A DNA stretch of 61,066 nt from Bacteroidota bacterium. Its GTDB lineage: Bacteria > Bacteroidota > Bacteroidia > Chitinophagales > Saprospiraceae. The stretch covers positions 1-61,066 of the forward strand of contig JAAAOU010000337.1 in NCBI GenBank assembly GCA_009908745.1, written 5' to 3'. The notes beneath the pieces are model-generated. The model did not search any database and was not told the DNA's origin. It saw nothing but the letters and a program-made list of their open reading frames with translations. Positions 51,392-61,066 of this stretch are shown piece by piece; position 1 is the first letter of the stretch; each line of letters opens with the position of its first letter. A program made the translations under genes and the position numbers.

Positions 51392-52603
51392 ATGAACCGA
51401 ACAACAACCCTGCTCCTTAGCCTGCTGATTTTGGCAGCCGCCTTGGGCATCACTTACCTTATCTTCTCCACCGAACCGGAAGCGACTCGGGAGGGGGCGA
51501 CCAAGAAAACCGCTATGCTCGTAGATGTGCAGCCTGCCCAAAGCGGTGCTTTCCAGCCCAATATTATCGCCACGGGTACCGTGCAGCCTGCCCAAGATAT
51601 CATGCTCAGCCCGCGCGTACAGGGGCAAATCGTACGCCGGTCGCCCGCCTTCGTACCCGGTGGGTTTGTGAAAAAAGGGCAACTGCTGCTGCAAATTGAC
51701 CCCGCCGATTACCAAAACGCCCTGCAATTGCGCGAAAGCGAGCTGGCGCAAGCCAAAGCGGACCTCCGCATTGAGCAGGGGCAGCAGAATGTCGCCCGCC
51801 AAGATTACGAATTGCTAGGCGATACCCTGCCGGCAGCCCGTGAAGCCTTGGTGCTCCGGCAACCTCAGCTGCAGGCCGTACAAGCCCGGGTGAAAGCTGC
51901 CGAAACAGCTGTCGAACAAGCGAGGTTAAACCTGGAACGCTCCAGCATTCGTGCCCCCTTTGATGCCCACATCCTGACCCGAATGGCGAATGTGGGCTCT
52001 CAGGTAGCCCCCGGCGACCGGCTGGGCCGGCTTGTAGGCAGCGATAGGTACTGGGTGATGGCCACTGTGCCCGCCTCAAAGCTCCGCTGGCTGGACTTCC
52101 CGCAGCGTGAAGGGCAACGCGGCTCCAAAGTAAAGCTGTACGACCGTTCCGCCTGGCCCGAAGGCCATTACCGGGAGGGCTATCTGTACAAACTGATGGG
52201 GACGCTCGAAGGGCAAACCCGCATGGCAAGGGTCATCGTGGCGGTACCCGAACCGCTAGCCCCGGATCAAGAACAACTAATGATCGGCGCCTTTTTGGAT
52301 GCTCACATTCAGGGGGAGGTGCTGCCGCCTACCGTACGCCTAAATCGCGATTACCTGCGGGAAGACGAGACGGTTTGGGTGATGGACGGTGACTCCCTCG
52401 ACATCCGTAAGGTCGATATTCTCCTGCAGGATGCCGACTATGCCTACATCCAAGAAGGGCTATCGCCCGGCGACCGCATCGTCACGACCAATCTTAGTAC
52501 GGTAACGCAGGGAGCCAAGCTGCGCCTCGAAGACCAACCGCAGCCTGTTTCCGACAGCACTGAGGCGGTAAGCCAACATGCTCCCCAATCACAATTGCAA
52601 TAA
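51392..52603 (+). CDS. RND efflux periplasmic adaptor (membrane fusion protein)
   Basis: 403 aa. One N-terminal TM helix (LLLSLLILAAALGITYLIF), then the HlyD-type lipoyl halves (ATGTVQPAQDIMLSPRVQGQI and IRAPFDAHILTRMANVGSQVA) around a helical hairpin (about 115-180), a beta-barrel and a C-terminal membrane-proximal domain. It links the pump with the outer membrane channel. The stop codon is directly followed by the ATG of the pump gene, so these are translated together. Confidence 0.93.
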   Translation: MNRTTTLLLSLLILAAALGITYLIFSTEPEATREGATKKTAMLVDVQPAQSGAFQPNIIATGTVQPAQDIMLSPRVQGQIVRRSPAFVPGGFVKKGQLLLQIDPADYQNALQLRESELAQAKADLRIEQGQQNVARQDYELLGDTLPAAREALVLRQPQLQAVQARVKAAETAVEQARLNLERSSIRAPFDAHILTRMANVGSQVAPGDRLGRLVGSDRYWVMATVPASKLRWLDFPQREGQRGSKVKLYDRSAWPEGHYREGYLYKLMGTLEGQTRMARVIVAVPEPLAPDQEQLMIGAFLDAHIQGEVLPPTVRLNRDYLREDETVWVMDGDSLDIRKVDILLQDADYAYIQEGLSPGDRIVTTNLSTVTQGAKLRLEDQPQPVSDSTEAVSQHAPQSQLQ

Positions 52604-55600
52604 ATGGCTATTATAACTGACAATAAAGGCGGGCCCATCCGCTATATGGCCCGCAACCCCATCGCCGCCAACCTGCTGATGATCTTACTGATCGGAGGGG
52701 GCGTTTGGTCCATGTATACGGTGCAGAAAGAAGTGTTCCCTCAATTTCAGTTGGATATCGTCGACGTCAGTGTAGTCTACCCCGGCTCTTCGCCAGCGGA
52801 GGTAGAGCAAGGCATTCTGCTGCCCGTCGAAGAGGCGATCCGTGGGGTGCAGGGCATCAAGGAGGTGACGTCCACTGCCCGGGAAGGCGCCGGCAGTATC
52901 AGCATTGAGCTGGTGGCGGGGACCAACCGCATGAAAGCCTTTCAGGATATCGACCAGGCCGTGAACCGCATTCGCACCTTTCCGGACGACATCGACGAGC
53001 CGGAGGTTACCCTGCAAGCCCGGCAGCGGGAGGTCATAGAGATTGGCCTATTCGGCGATACGGATATCTGGACCCTGCGCAAACTGGCAGAACGGTTACG
53101 CGACCGCTTGTTGAGCGAGCCCGGTATCACGCAGGTTGAAATGGGGAATATCCCCGGCTATGTTACCCACGTGGAAATCCCCCGGCACCAGCTGCGCAAA
53201 TACAACTTGACCCTAGGGCAAGTCGCCAACCTTATTCAGCAGTCGAGCATGGATATTCCTGCGGGCTCGGTAGAAACAGAACGGGGGGAAATCCTACTGC
53301 GGGTGCAGGAGCGCAAGCAGTGGGCAGAGGAATTTGCCAATATTGCCGTAGTGGCCGACTCCACGGGCGCACGGGTACGGCTAGGGGAAATCGCCAGTAT
53401 TCGGGACGGCTTTGAAGAGACCGGCTTCCACTCGCAGTTCAACGAGCAACCCTCCGTAGAGGTACAGGTGTTCCGCATCGGCAACCAATCGCCACTAGAC
53501 ATAGCACAAACCGTGCAGCGCACGCTGGAAGACTTCGGGCAAACTTTACCGCAGGGCGTGCAGACCCGCATCGACGGCAACCGGGCAGACGACTACCGGC
53601 AACGGCTTGCTCTCCTTACGGAAAACGGTATGCTGGCCATCTTCATCGTATTGTTCATACTCGGTCTTTTCTTGGAATACCGCTTGGCTTTTTGGGTGAT
53701 GATGGGCATGACCATCTCCTTTGTCGGTGGTATTTTCTTCCTGCCGGTGTTTGGCCTGAGCATCAACATGATTTCCATGTTCGGTTTCCTCGTGGTGCTG
53801 GGTATAGTGGTAGACGATGCGGTGGTAGTGGGGGAGAATATCTACGAGTACCGCGAGCAGGGGATGAGCTACATGCAAGCCGCTATTCAGGGTACAAAAG
53901 ACATGGCTCGCCCGGTGACCTTCAGTATCCTGACCAATATCATCGCTTTTATCCCCCTCCTGTTCATACCGGGCACAACGGGGAAATTTTGGGCACCCCT
54001 GCCCGCGGTGGTGATTATCGTGCTGGCTATTTCCCTGATGGAAGCCCTTTTTATACTGCCGGCCCACCTGGCCCACAGCTCCAAGGGCAACCGCTTTAAG
54101 CTGGGCGTGTATGCCGACCGCGCTCAGCAGGCCGTGGCCAAGCGCTTCAAGAAGTTTGTCGAGCGGTATTACCGGCCCTTTTTACGCAAGTGCCTACAGT
54201 ACCGTTACCTGACGCTCAGCTCCGCCTTAGCCCTGCTCATCATCGTAGGCGGCTATGCCTACAGCGACCACATGGGGATGATTATGATGCCGGAGGTGGC
54301 TGCCGACGAGATTGAGGCTGGCGTGTCGCTGCCGGTAGGTACAACGACTTTTCAGGCCGGCAAGGTGGCCCGCCAAATTACCGCTTCCACCCAGCGTATG
54401 TTCGATGAAAATAATCTTTACGAAGTAGCGGAAGGCATTAAAACCAACGTACGCGGCCAGAACTTCATCGATGTGGAAATCGTCATGAAACCACCCACGG
54501 AACGCGATATGAAAGCCCAAGAAGTCATCGAACTCTGGCGGGATGAAATAGGCGATATTGAAGGCGTAGACCAGATCACCTTCGAGGCGGAGCGCGGCCC
54601 TGGCGGCTGGCAGCAAGACATTAGCGTTGACCTTAGCCACGCGCGGGTGGAAGTGCTGGAGGAAGCGAGCGAAGCCTTCTTCAACCGTATGAAAAGCTTT
54701 ACGGCTACCCGGGATGTCAATGACAACTACAACAAAGGCAAAGCGCAGTTTAATTTCAAGCTATTGCCGCAGGGCCGTAATCTGGGCCTGACTTCGAATG
54801 GTGTGGGCGATCAGGTCCGCTCGGCCTTCTTTGGGGCGCTAGCGATGCGGCAGTTGCGCGGCACAAACGAGATTGAAGTGCGGGTAAAGCTGCCAAAATC
54901 GGAACGGGAAGACTTGTACAACCTAGAATCCTTTCTGGTGCAGACGCCAAGCGGGGTGCAAGTCCCGCTGCTCGATGTGGTAGAACTGCAAGAAACGGAG
55001 GCTTTTACCAATATCAACCGCCGGGACGCTAGGCGCGTCGTCACGGTGGGCATGGACGTAGAGCCCGCCAATGCCGTGAGCCGGGTGCTGGAATCCATCA
55101 ATGAAGAGGTGCTGCCGCAAATGCGCGCTGATTTTCCGGGGCTGACCTGGAGTTTTCAGGGGAGTCAGGCGGAAATGCGCGAGTCTACGAAGGCATTGTA
55201 CGGGGGCTTTGGCCTGGCGATGCTGCTGATCTATGCTTTATTGGCGGTGGCTTTCGGTAGTTATACCCAACCGCTGATTGTGCTTGGGGCTATACCGTTC
55301 GGTATCGTAGGAGCGGTGATTGGCCACATTTTGCTGGGGTACGACCTGTCGCTAATTAGCCTTATGGGCGTCATCGCCCTATCCGGGGTAGTGGTCAATG
55401 ATGCGCTGATTATGATTGATTACGCCAACAAGCAGCGGCAGCAGGGGCAGTCGATTTTCAAAGCCATTCACGATGCGGGGGTGCGGCGCTTCCGGCCGAT
55501 TATGCTGACAACGCTGACGACCTTCGGCGGCCTGACCCCCATTATTTTGGAGACTTCTACCCAAGCCACTTACCTGATCCCGATGGCGATTTCGCTGGGC

Positions 55601-55678
55601 TTTGGTATTGTGTTTGCCACGGCTATTATTTTGGTGATTGTGCCCTGCCTGTACCTCGTATTGGAGGACGTTAAATGA
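52604..55678 (+). CDS. RND efflux pump, inner membrane subunit (AcrB superfamily)
   Basis: 1024 aa, 12 TM helices and two large periplasmic loops. The proton relay Asp pair is in [17 protein letters not shown] (about 400-416). Other family blocks are [38 protein letters not shown] and [18 protein letters not shown]. The substrates (drugs, metabolites, lipids) cannot be told. It is the third gene of the operon; its 3' end nearly touches the converging pduO-type gene. Confidence 0.94.
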   Translation: MAIITDNKGGPIRYMARNPIAANLLMILLIGGGVWSMYTVQKEVFPQFQLDIVDVSVVYPGSSPAEVEQGILLPVEEAIRGVQGIKEVTSTAREGAGSISIELVAGTNRMKAFQDIDQAVNRIRTFPDDIDEPEVTLQARQREVIEIGLFGDTDIWTLRKLAERLRDRLLSEPGITQVEMGNIPGYVTHVEIPRHQLRKYNLTLGQVANLIQQSSMDIPAGSVETERGEILLRVQERKQWAEEFANIAVVADSTGARVRLGEIASIRDGFEETGFHSQFNEQPSVEVQVFRIGNQSPLDIAQTVQRTLEDFGQTLPQGVQTRIDGNRADDYRQRLALLTENGMLAIFIVLFILGLFLEYRLAFWVMMGMTISFVGGIFFLPVFGLSINMISMFGFLVVLGIVVDDAVVVGENIYEYREQGMSYMQAAIQGTKDMARPVTFSILTNIIAFIPLLFIPGTTGKFWAPLPAVVIIVLAISLMEALFILPAHLAHSSKGNRFKLGVYADRAQQAVAKRFKKFVERYYRPFLRKCLQYRYLTLSSALALLIIVGGYAYSDHMGMIMMPEVAADEIEAGVSLPVGTTTFQAGKVARQITASTQRMFDENNLYEVAEGIKTNVRGQNFIDVEIVMKPPTERDMKAQEVIELWRDEIGDIEGVDQITFEAERGPGGWQQDISVDLSHARVEVLEEASEAFFNRMKSFTATRDVNDNYNKGKAQFNFKLLPQGRNLGLTSNGVGDQVRSAFFGALAMRQLRGTNEIEVRVKLPKSEREDLYNLESFLVQTPSGVQVPLLDVVELQETEAFTNINRRDARRVVTVGMDVEPANAVSRVLESINEEVLPQMRADFPGLTWSFQGSQAEMRESTKALYGGFGLAMLLIYALLAVAFGSYTQPLIVLGAIPFGIVGAVIGHILLGYDLSLISLMGVIALSGVVVNDALIMIDYANKQRQQGQSIFKAIHDAGVRRFRPIMLTTLTTFGGLTPIILETSTQATYLIPMAISLGFGIVFATAIILVIVPCLYLVLEDVK

Positions 55679-55682
55679 CGGC

Positions 55683-56234
55683 TTATTGCCGCGGCTTCCA
55701 AACTACTTCCTCTACCTTGAGCTGATGCCCCAAATAGCGCGCCAGCACAAAGAGGTAATCCGACAGGCGGTTGAGGTACTGAATGAGGATATGGTCCACG
55801 CGCGATCCCTGCTGCAGGGCAACGACCAAACGCTCCGCCCGTCGGCAGACGCAGCGCGTGATGTGGCAGGTAGAAACGGTAGAGTGCCCGCCGGGGAGGA
55901 TAAAGTTCTTGAGTTCGGGCAAGGTGTCGTTCATACGGTCGATCTCTTGCTCTAATAGCTCGATGTCGCTGTCTTTTACGTCGGGTACGATCATGTCTTT
56001 GTCCGGGTCGGAAGCCAAGTTGGAACCGATGGTGAACAGGCGGTCTTGAATATTTTTGAGTAAATCGCGCAGGCGTTCCTCCTGTACGCTGTCCCGCAGC
56101 AATCCGAGGTAGGAGTTAAGCTCATCCACGGTGCCGTAAGCATCAATGCGGAGGTGGCTTTTGGGAAGCCGTTTGCCGCCGAAGAGGGAAGTTTCGCCCT
56201 GATCGCCGGTCTTGGTGTATATTTTGAAGGCCAT
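55683..56234 (-). CDS. Cob(I)alamin adenosyltransferase, PduO type
   Basis: 183 aa. Opening KIYTKTGDQGETSLFGGKR and RIDAYGTVDELNSYLGL, the ATP-binding segment, then LPGGHSTVSTCHITRCVCRRAER with the conserved RxxxRxxER. It makes adenosylcobalamin, the cofactor of methylmalonyl-CoA mutase and related enzymes. The mutase is not in the window. It is probably transcribed alone or after the downstream glycosyltransferase gene. Confidence 0.94.
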   Translation of the reverse strand: MAFKIYTKTGDQGETSLFGGKRLPKSHLRIDAYGTVDELNSYLGLLRDSVQEERLRDLLKNIQDRLFTIGSNLASDPDKDMIVPDVKDSDIELLEQEIDRMNDTLPELKNFILPGGHSTVSTCHITRCVCRRAERLVVALQQGSRVDHILIQYLNRLSDYLFVLARYLGHQLKVEEVVWKPRQ

Positions 56235-56291
56235 GTCGTTGTGTTTTTGGTATAACTGCTCAGCGGCAGCCTCAGTTTTGGAATAAGGGGC

Positions 56292-57722
56292 TTAATTGTT
56301 GTCCCGCCGCTCGAATATCTGCACGTAGCCGCCCACGTTTTTCACCGGCTCGTAGTAGCGGCTGCGGAATGCGGCGAACCGTTCTTGCTCCACCGGGAGG
56401 CGAAATACCAGGAAGCGGGGCCGGGCACTCGTGATTTTCCGTACCTCCTCGCCTACATCGATCTCCATCGCTTCGATGTGCTTGTCCATCCAAAATAGCG
56501 AAGGGTGGACATATTTGGTCAGGGGCAGCCGGCCGGTGAGGTGGTAAATCGCTTGGTCTTCCTGCGTGTAGATCAAGTCGCCTTCTTCCAAATGCTCGTT
56601 GAGGTACTGCGCCGCTTTGCGCACGTTGTCCGGCCGGTCGAGATAGTCTTTCTTTTGCAGGAAGAAGTGGGTAAGGAGCAGTAGCGCGAGCAGCGGATAG
56701 CCGATTTTGGGATTACGCACCCATCGCAGCCAGCGGGGGATGTCCGATATCGGCAAGGCGAAAAACTCGCCGGCTAGAAAGCTGAACGGCAGCATGAATT
56801 GGATGTAGTAATGCCCAAACCCATTGCCCGGCAGTAGCACGGCCACTAAGGTGAATACGGACCAAATGACACCCAACTGCCGGGTGGAAGGCGACAGCGA
56901 CCGGCTGCGCAGCACCACGATAAATAGCAACGTGATAGGCAGGTAGCGCAGGAAAAACTCAAAGAAAAACTCGAAGTAATGCCAGAGCGTCCGCGTGGAC
57001 GGGTAGCGCCCCGCTACCGTAAAGGAGTGGAACCAGAACGTATCGAATTGCCCGCGTTCGTAGTAGTAGCCAATTAGAAAGGCAAAGGGCACTGCTGCGC
57101 CTACCGCCATCGTCACCGCCCGCCCAAAGGCCAGCACTACGCCTTCTTCTTTCCTCAACGCCCGCCAAAGCAAGAAAAGACCCAACGCCAGCCCGTCAAA
57201 AACAACTACATACTTAATGACAAAACCAATGCCTAGGCTCAAGCCCGCCAAAAAGTACTGCCACAGCGGCCCCTTTTGCAGGTAAATCCATAGGGCCAGC
57301 GCGGTAAAGAGGTTGAAATATGTTTCTGTATTCGGGGAGACGCCGTACCGGGTATACAGCGAGTTGAGTGCCAGGTAGATGACCCCGGCAGCTATTCCGG
57401 CGGCGTGTGGGCTACCGTCCTGCCGTTTCGCTTTGTACAGCAAAAAAGCGGTAAAAGCTAGCGTAAGCGCCGCAAAAAACCGGTACCAAAAGACGGAATC
57501 GCCTAGTAGCGGCTTGAGCCCCGCAAAAATCAGGAAGATGCCAATCGGCTTGGTGTCGATGTAGTCGACTTGGTAGGTGTAACCTTGGTAGAGCGCATCC
57601 GCAATAACGAGATAGGTGGATTCGTCGTGGTCGATGACTGAAGGGAAAAAGGAGATAAACCGTATGGCTACGGCTACCAAGAGAAAAAGCAATAAAGCTT
57701 GGGCAGATGCTGAAAGTCGCAA
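56292..57722 (-). CDS. Integral membrane glycosyltransferase (ArnT/PMT-like, GT39/GT83 fold)
   Basis: 476 aa, about ten TM helices. The first periplasmic loop has FFPSVIDHDESTYL, where DHDE resembles the catalytic Asp/Glu motif of GT-C enzymes that use lipid-linked sugars. The start is TTG at 57722 (MRLSASAQALLLF): a stop lies five codons upstream and no ATG or better start occurs before the catalytic motif. It probably adds sugars to lipids or proteins at the outer face of the inner membrane. Substrate unknown. Confidence 0.83.
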   Translation of the reverse strand: MRLSASAQALLLFLLVAVAIRFISFFPSVIDHDESTYLVIADALYQGYTYQVDYIDTKPIGIFLIFAGLKPLLGDSVFWYRFFAALTLAFTAFLLYKAKRQDGSPHAAGIAAGVIYLALNSLYTRYGVSPNTETYFNLFTALALWIYLQKGPLWQYFLAGLSLGIGFVIKYVVVFDGLALGLFLLWRALRKEEGVVLAFGRAVTMAVGAAVPFAFLIGYYYERGQFDTFWFHSFTVAGRYPSTRTLWHYFEFFFEFFLRYLPITLLFIVVLRSRSLSPSTRQLGVIWSVFTLVAVLLPGNGFGHYYIQFMLPFSFLAGEFFALPISDIPRWLRWVRNPKIGYPLLALLLLTHFFLQKKDYLDRPDNVRKAAQYLNEHLEEGDLIYTQEDQAIYHLTGRLPLTKYVHPSLFWMDKHIEAMEIDVGEEVRKITSARPRFLVFRLPVEQERFAAFRSRYYEPVKNVGGYVQIFERRDNN

Positions 57723-57750
57723 GTTTGGCGGCGTTTATTCTGCCGCGAAT

Positions 57751-58377
57751 TTAATCATTTTGCTCGTTTTCCCGCTCTTTCATTTTGCGTAGGGCAATTT
57801 CGATCTGCTTGACGATGTCGTCCTTGCTTTCTATGGGTACCGTTTCTAAGCGGTTGGAGATCGCCTCGATGCCCCGGTTGATGAGGTTCATTTGCTGCTC
57901 TATGGCGCTGTAATCCCTGCTGTCCCAGTAGCCGGTTTCGTCGTGCACCTCCAGGTCGTGAATATATTTCCCTTTGAGGTAGCGTAGCAGCTCTACGATG
58001 GCGACGTGTACTTCGGGGCCGGCGAATTGCGTTTTGACAAACATCCAGTCATCGGGTGAAACCGCATAGTTATCCTCTGCGCTGAAAGCGACGTCGAGAG
58101 GAGAAGTGATTAAGCCCGAAGCATTGAAACATAGACTCAGCGACTCTGCTTTTTCGTGCAGGCTCAGTATGGCCCCTTTCAAGCCACAGTGCCCCTGAAT
58201 AGTCGCTCTGCCCGCACTGTCGTGCTCGAACCGGGCATTCGGTTTTACACTCCAATCTTCGTCAATGACTATGCAACTGCCGTTTACGGACTTGGCAATA
58301 TCTTCCAACTCGTCAATCAGGGGGTGAATCTGCTTTTTGTCCGTCAAGCTGCCCCGGTAATGTATAGTAACGCCCAT
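57751..58377 (-). CDS. Conserved hypothetical protein with C-terminal helical tail
   Basis: 208 aa. It begins MGVTIHYRGSLTDKKQIHP and has no signal peptide, so it is cytoplasmic. The first about 145 residues are alpha/beta; residues about 150-205 are charged and helical, likely a coiled coil (YSAIEQQMNLINRGIEAISN). I do not recognise a named family. It lies 3 bases after the YpdA gene on the same strand, so the two are probably co-transcribed. Confidence 0.75.
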   Translation of the reverse strand: MGVTIHYRGSLTDKKQIHPLIDELEDIAKSVNGSCIVIDEDWSVKPNARFEHDSAGRATIQGHCGLKGAILSLHEKAESLSLCFNASGLITSPLDVAFSAEDNYAVSPDDWMFVKTQFAGPEVHVAIVELLRYLKGKYIHDLEVHDETGYWDSRDYSAIEQQMNLINRGIEAISNRLETVPIESKDDIVKQIEIALRKMKERENEQND

Positions 58378-58380
58378 AGC

Positions 58381-59364
58381 TCAGACCATGACTTTTTTGA
58401 CCCGCCCGGCGATTTGTTTCGCGATCAGCTCGCCGTGGTCGCGGGTGTTCTCAATAAATAGTGTACTTGTCTTCATACCGGCGCAAACGACACCTGCCAA
58501 GTAGACGTTAGGCAGGCTCGTCTCTAGGGTTTCCGGGTCGTGGGCGGGTATCTTCGCCTCGTCCGCCGGAATCTCCAGGCCCAAGCTGCGCAACAGCTTA
58601 TAATTCGGCTGATAGCCCGTCATGGCCAGCACAAAGTCATTTTCAATAGTGAACGCACCGTCTGGCCCTTTTAGTTCCACTTCACCCTCACTAATACGCT
58701 GAACGGTGGTGTGGAAATAGGCGGGGATGCTACCCTCTTTGATGCGGTTCTCAATATCGGGCTTGATCCAGTACTTGACGCCCTTGTAGATTTTATCGCC
58801 GCGGATGGCCATGCTTACTTCAGCGCCTTTGCGCCACAATTCGAGGGCGACTTGGCAAGCAGAATTGGCAGCTCCGACCACTAGCACCTTCTGACCCACG
58901 TAGGGATGGGGATCATCGTAGTAGTGTTTGACCTTTGGCAATTCTTCACCGGGGACATCGAGCATGTTGGGCGTGTCGTAAAAGCCGGTAGCTACTACGA
59001 CGGAGTGCGCCAAGTATTCCGCCTTAGCACTTTTAATGCGGTAGAGCCCTTCCTCGTTGCGGTGCATAGACTGTACCGGCTCGTAGGTGTGTACGTTCAA
59101 GCCCCAGCTTTGGTGCAGGCGGCGGTAGTATTCCAAGGCTTCCCGGCGGGTCGGCTTTTCCGTATGGGAAATGAAGGGGGTCTCTCCAATCTCTAGACGC
59201 TTGGAGGTGGAGAAAAAGGTCATATTGACTGGAAAGTTGTAGATGGAGTTGGCAAGGACGCCCTTCTCCAGCACGACGTAGTCAAGCCCTTGTTTGGCAG
59301 CGGCGATAGCGCAGTTCAGGCCGGTTGGGCCCCCACCGATAATGACGAGATCATGAGTATGCAT
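58381..59364 (-). CDS. ypdA: YpdA-family bacillithiol disulfide reductase (putative)
   Basis: 327 aa. FAD-binding motif VIIGGGPTGLNCAIAA, then the YpdA hallmark NFPVNMTFFSTSKRLEIGETPF, and a NAD(P)H motif VVGAANSACQVALELWRKG. There is no CXXC active-site pair, as in characterised YpdA. It reduces oxidised bacillithiol using NADPH. Bacillithiol is typical of Firmicutes and Bacteroidota, which supports the taxonomic reading. Confidence 0.92.
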   Translation of the reverse strand: MHTHDLVIIGGGPTGLNCAIAAAKQGLDYVVLEKGVLANSIYNFPVNMTFFSTSKRLEIGETPFISHTEKPTRREALEYYRRLHQSWGLNVHTYEPVQSMHRNEEGLYRIKSAKAEYLAHSVVVATGFYDTPNMLDVPGEELPKVKHYYDDPHPYVGQKVLVVGAANSACQVALELWRKGAEVSMAIRGDKIYKGVKYWIKPDIENRIKEGSIPAYFHTTVQRISEGEVELKGPDGAFTIENDFVLAMTGYQPNYKLLRSLGLEIPADEAKIPAHDPETLETSLPNVYLAGVVCAGMKTSTLFIENTRDHGELIAKQIAGRVKKVMV

Positions 59365-59439
59365 GAGTGATGATCACTTTACGATAAAAGAATACAAATT
59401 AATAACGCCAGTCTGCTGCCGTAGTTTAAAGCGCCTGCC

Positions 59440-61066
59440 TTAAGGCAAGGAGTCACTGTACGTTTGTGGCAGTTGCCGCATAATAGCGGTGTATAATTGC
59501 TCCGGGGATACGGGTTTGGCCAGATAGTCGTTCATACCCACCATGCGGCAGTGCTCGTGCTCTTGCTTGGACTCGTTGGCCGTCATGGCAATAATGGGCG
59601 CATCGGAGTTTTTACGGATTTTGATGGTAGCTTCTACCCCGTTGAGCAGTGGCATTTGCAAGTCCATAAGTATGATGTCATAGCGCGCCGAGGCGGCTTT
59701 TTTGACGGCTTCTTCCCCGTCTTTGGCGGTATTGACTGTTATACCTTCCGTCCATTGCGTGAGCATACGCTGCGTAGCGAGGCGGTGGAGGTCGTGGTCT
59801 TCAACCAAAAGGATATGCAGGGGCCGGTCTGGCGTGTCTTTTTTTGTCAGTACGGACTGGCTCGCCGATAGCACAGGGGTTTCTATCTGCAAGCTGTATT
59901 TTCGGTTGCTTAGTCTACTCAATTCTGCATTACCCTCCAAGAAATGGGTAAGACGCCGCAGTACGGACAACGGCAGATAGAGTACAGAGGAGACCAATTG
60001 GTTCCTGAATGGGGTGTGGTCCTGCAGGATTTGATTGGCTTCCGCTATATCAAAGGTATCGCTTTGAAACTGCAGGCGCAGCAGCAGGGTCAGTCCTTCT
60101 TCCCGTTTGCCTTTGGCGCCGAAAGCCAGTTGCAAAGCGGAGTTAGGGATACAGAAATTGGCCCCTAGCTCTCCCAGGTTAGTGATGATGTGATCAAGCT
60201 TGCTCTGGTCGGCAAGTACGGTGCGCGGTAGTTTCTGGGAGTAGGTAGGCTGGAGGTGCGCATACGACTTTCTTACCCGGGAGGCGACTTTCTGCTCCAT
60301 AGCGCGCAGAAAGGCCGGGTAGTCGATTGGCGTAGCTTGGTATTCGATCTGCTCGGTCGTGGAAGTCCAGTTGTCGAGGTTGAAGTTGAAGTCCTCCAGC
60401 GCATCGTGCATGCCTTGTATATACTGTTTTTGCTGGTCGGTGAGCGGCGTTTCCTTCATCAGGTACAGGAAGTTGGCTAGGGAGGCGGCGGGCGTCCGTA
60501 GGTTGGACGCTAATAGTGAAAACATAGACTTAGACTGCTGCGGCGTCGCTACGGGGTTGGGCGCTACGTCGCTAGTTGCGGCGGCGGGTTGTAGAGGCTG
60601 CGGCCGTTGCTGGTCCGTAATATCCTGTACGCTGCCGAGCAGCAAAAGCCGGTTGGCCTTTTCGTCGTAGTTGATTTTAGCGTTGACCTGAAACCGTTTG
60701 ACGATGGTACTCTCCAGTACGATGCGGTGGGTCAAGCTGTGAAGTTGGCCATCGTTGACGGCTTCTTCAAAAAAACGCTCCACTTCGGGGCGGTCCTCAA
60801 CATGTACGTATTTAAGGTATTCAGACAGGGAAGGCGAAAAGCTGTTAGGGGGGAAACCAAAGAACTTGAAAATTTCATCGTCCCACTTCATGGCGTAAGA
60901 AACGATGTCCATTTCCCAACGGCCAAAGCGGGCAATGTGGTGGGTTAGTCGGCTGCGCCGCTCGCTGTTGCTGAGCTGTTCGGCTTTCTGTTTGAGTTTA
61001 GACTGGGTTTCGAAGCGCTGTAGGGAATAACGGATGGTGCGCACGAGGCCGCGGGCGTCGAAGTCG
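59440..61066 (-). CDS. REC-PAS-degenerate kinase-REC signalling protein (5' end cut by window edge)
   Basis: Frame open to the right edge. The GTG at 61044 is not the true start: codons upstream read DFDARGL, like the end of a receiver domain (then VRTIRYSLQRFETQ). From there: a PAS domain (about 35-145), a DHp-like segment (170-240) reading LLASNLRTPAASLANFLYL, a poor ATPase-like segment (DQSKLDHIITNLGELGANF), and a complete C-terminal receiver (about 412-530: VEDHDLH, LMDLQMP, MTAN, AKPVSPEQ). The H-box His (normally SHEIRTP) and the G-boxes are missing, so it should not phosphorylate itself. Confidence 0.85.
   Translation of the reverse strand, partial: DFDARGLVRTIRYSLQRFETQSKLKQKAEQLSNSERRSRLTHHIARFGRWEMDIVSYAMKWDDEIFKFFGFPPNSFSPSLSEYLKYVHVEDRPEVERFFEEAVNDGQLHSLTHRIVLESTIVKRFQVNAKINYDEKANRLLLLGSVQDITDQQRPQPLQPAAATSDVAPNPVATPQQSKSMFSLLASNLRTPAASLANFLYLMKETPLTDQQKQYIQGMHDALEDFNFNLDNWTSTTEQIEYQATPIDYPAFLRAMEQKVASRVRKSYAHLQPTYSQKLPRTVLADQSKLDHIITNLGELGANFCIPNSALQLAFGAKGKREEGLTLLLRLQFQSDTFDIAEANQILQDHTPFRNQLVSSVLYLPLSVLRRLTHFLEGNAELSRLSNRKYSLQIETPVLSASQSVLTKKDTPDRPLHILLVEDHDLHRLATQRMLTQWTEGITVNTAKDGEEAVKKAASARYDIILMDLQMPLLNGVEATIKIRKNSDAPIIAMTANESKQEHEHCRMVGMNDYLAKPVSPEQLYTAIMRQLPQTYSDSLP

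Overview
The window looks like a chromosomal segment of a Bacteroidota bacterium, most likely the Saprospiria/Lewinella-like branch. The reasons are: a complete alternative complex III (Act) cluster joined to an A1-type caa3/aa3 oxidase cluster; a YpdA-type (bacillithiol) reductase; several promoters of the Bacteroidota type (TTG, about 20 bases, TAnnTTTG); little sign of Shine-Dalgarno sites; and many short lipoproteins. Most of the window is moderately GC-rich, but two AT-rich islands stand out (the RAYT gene near 14 kb and a small cassette near 46.5 kb). I saw no rRNA, tRNA, CRISPR array or phage.

Layout. 1-5.7 kb: alkaline phosphatase (cut by the left edge), dprA, an SH3 protein, a glucosaminidase-like protein lacking its catalytic Glu, a trans-sulfuration enzyme, HU and a tiny basic lipoprotein. 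5.7-12.1 kb: a peptide-type ABC importer operon with two paralogous binding lipoproteins and two permeases but no ATPase. 12.1-14.76 kb: rlmF and a REP-associated tyrosine transposase (RAYT) embedded in GC-rich palindromic repeats, including a strikingly ordered array of expanded hairpin half-sites. 14.76-19.3 kb: FKBP lipoprotein, UbiD-type decarboxylase, START-domain protein, thyA. 19.5-37 kb: actABCDEF, then coxII, coxI, ctaB, two coxIII-like genes, coxIV, a Sco-like protein with no copper ligands, a DUF420 protein and a small CPMC membrane protein. These would form a quinol to cytochrome c to oxygen respiratory chain with its heme A side pathway.

37-45.5 kb: ferredoxin, RluA-type pseudouridine synthase, a RibF-glycosyltransferase fusion whose junction is an A9 homopolymer, Mrp and NifU-like Fe-S proteins, and the tandem acyl-CoA ligases PrpE-like and AcsA. 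45.6-49.8 kb: a response regulator and a symporter-linked histidine kinase (CbrA-like) with a small membrane partner. The two are separated by an AT-rich nucleotidyltransferase cassette flanked by 56-bp direct repeats that duplicate the kinase gene's 3' end. 50-55.7 kb: an RND efflux operon (outer membrane factor, adaptor, pump). 55.7-61 kb: cobalamin adenosyltransferase, a membrane glycosyltransferase, a conserved hypothetical, YpdA, and a REC-PAS-pseudokinase-REC protein running off the right edge.

The best candidates for something new are the RAYT with its mirrored half-site array, the kinase-tail/nucleotidyltransferase cassette, and the RibF-GT2 fusion with its slippery junction.
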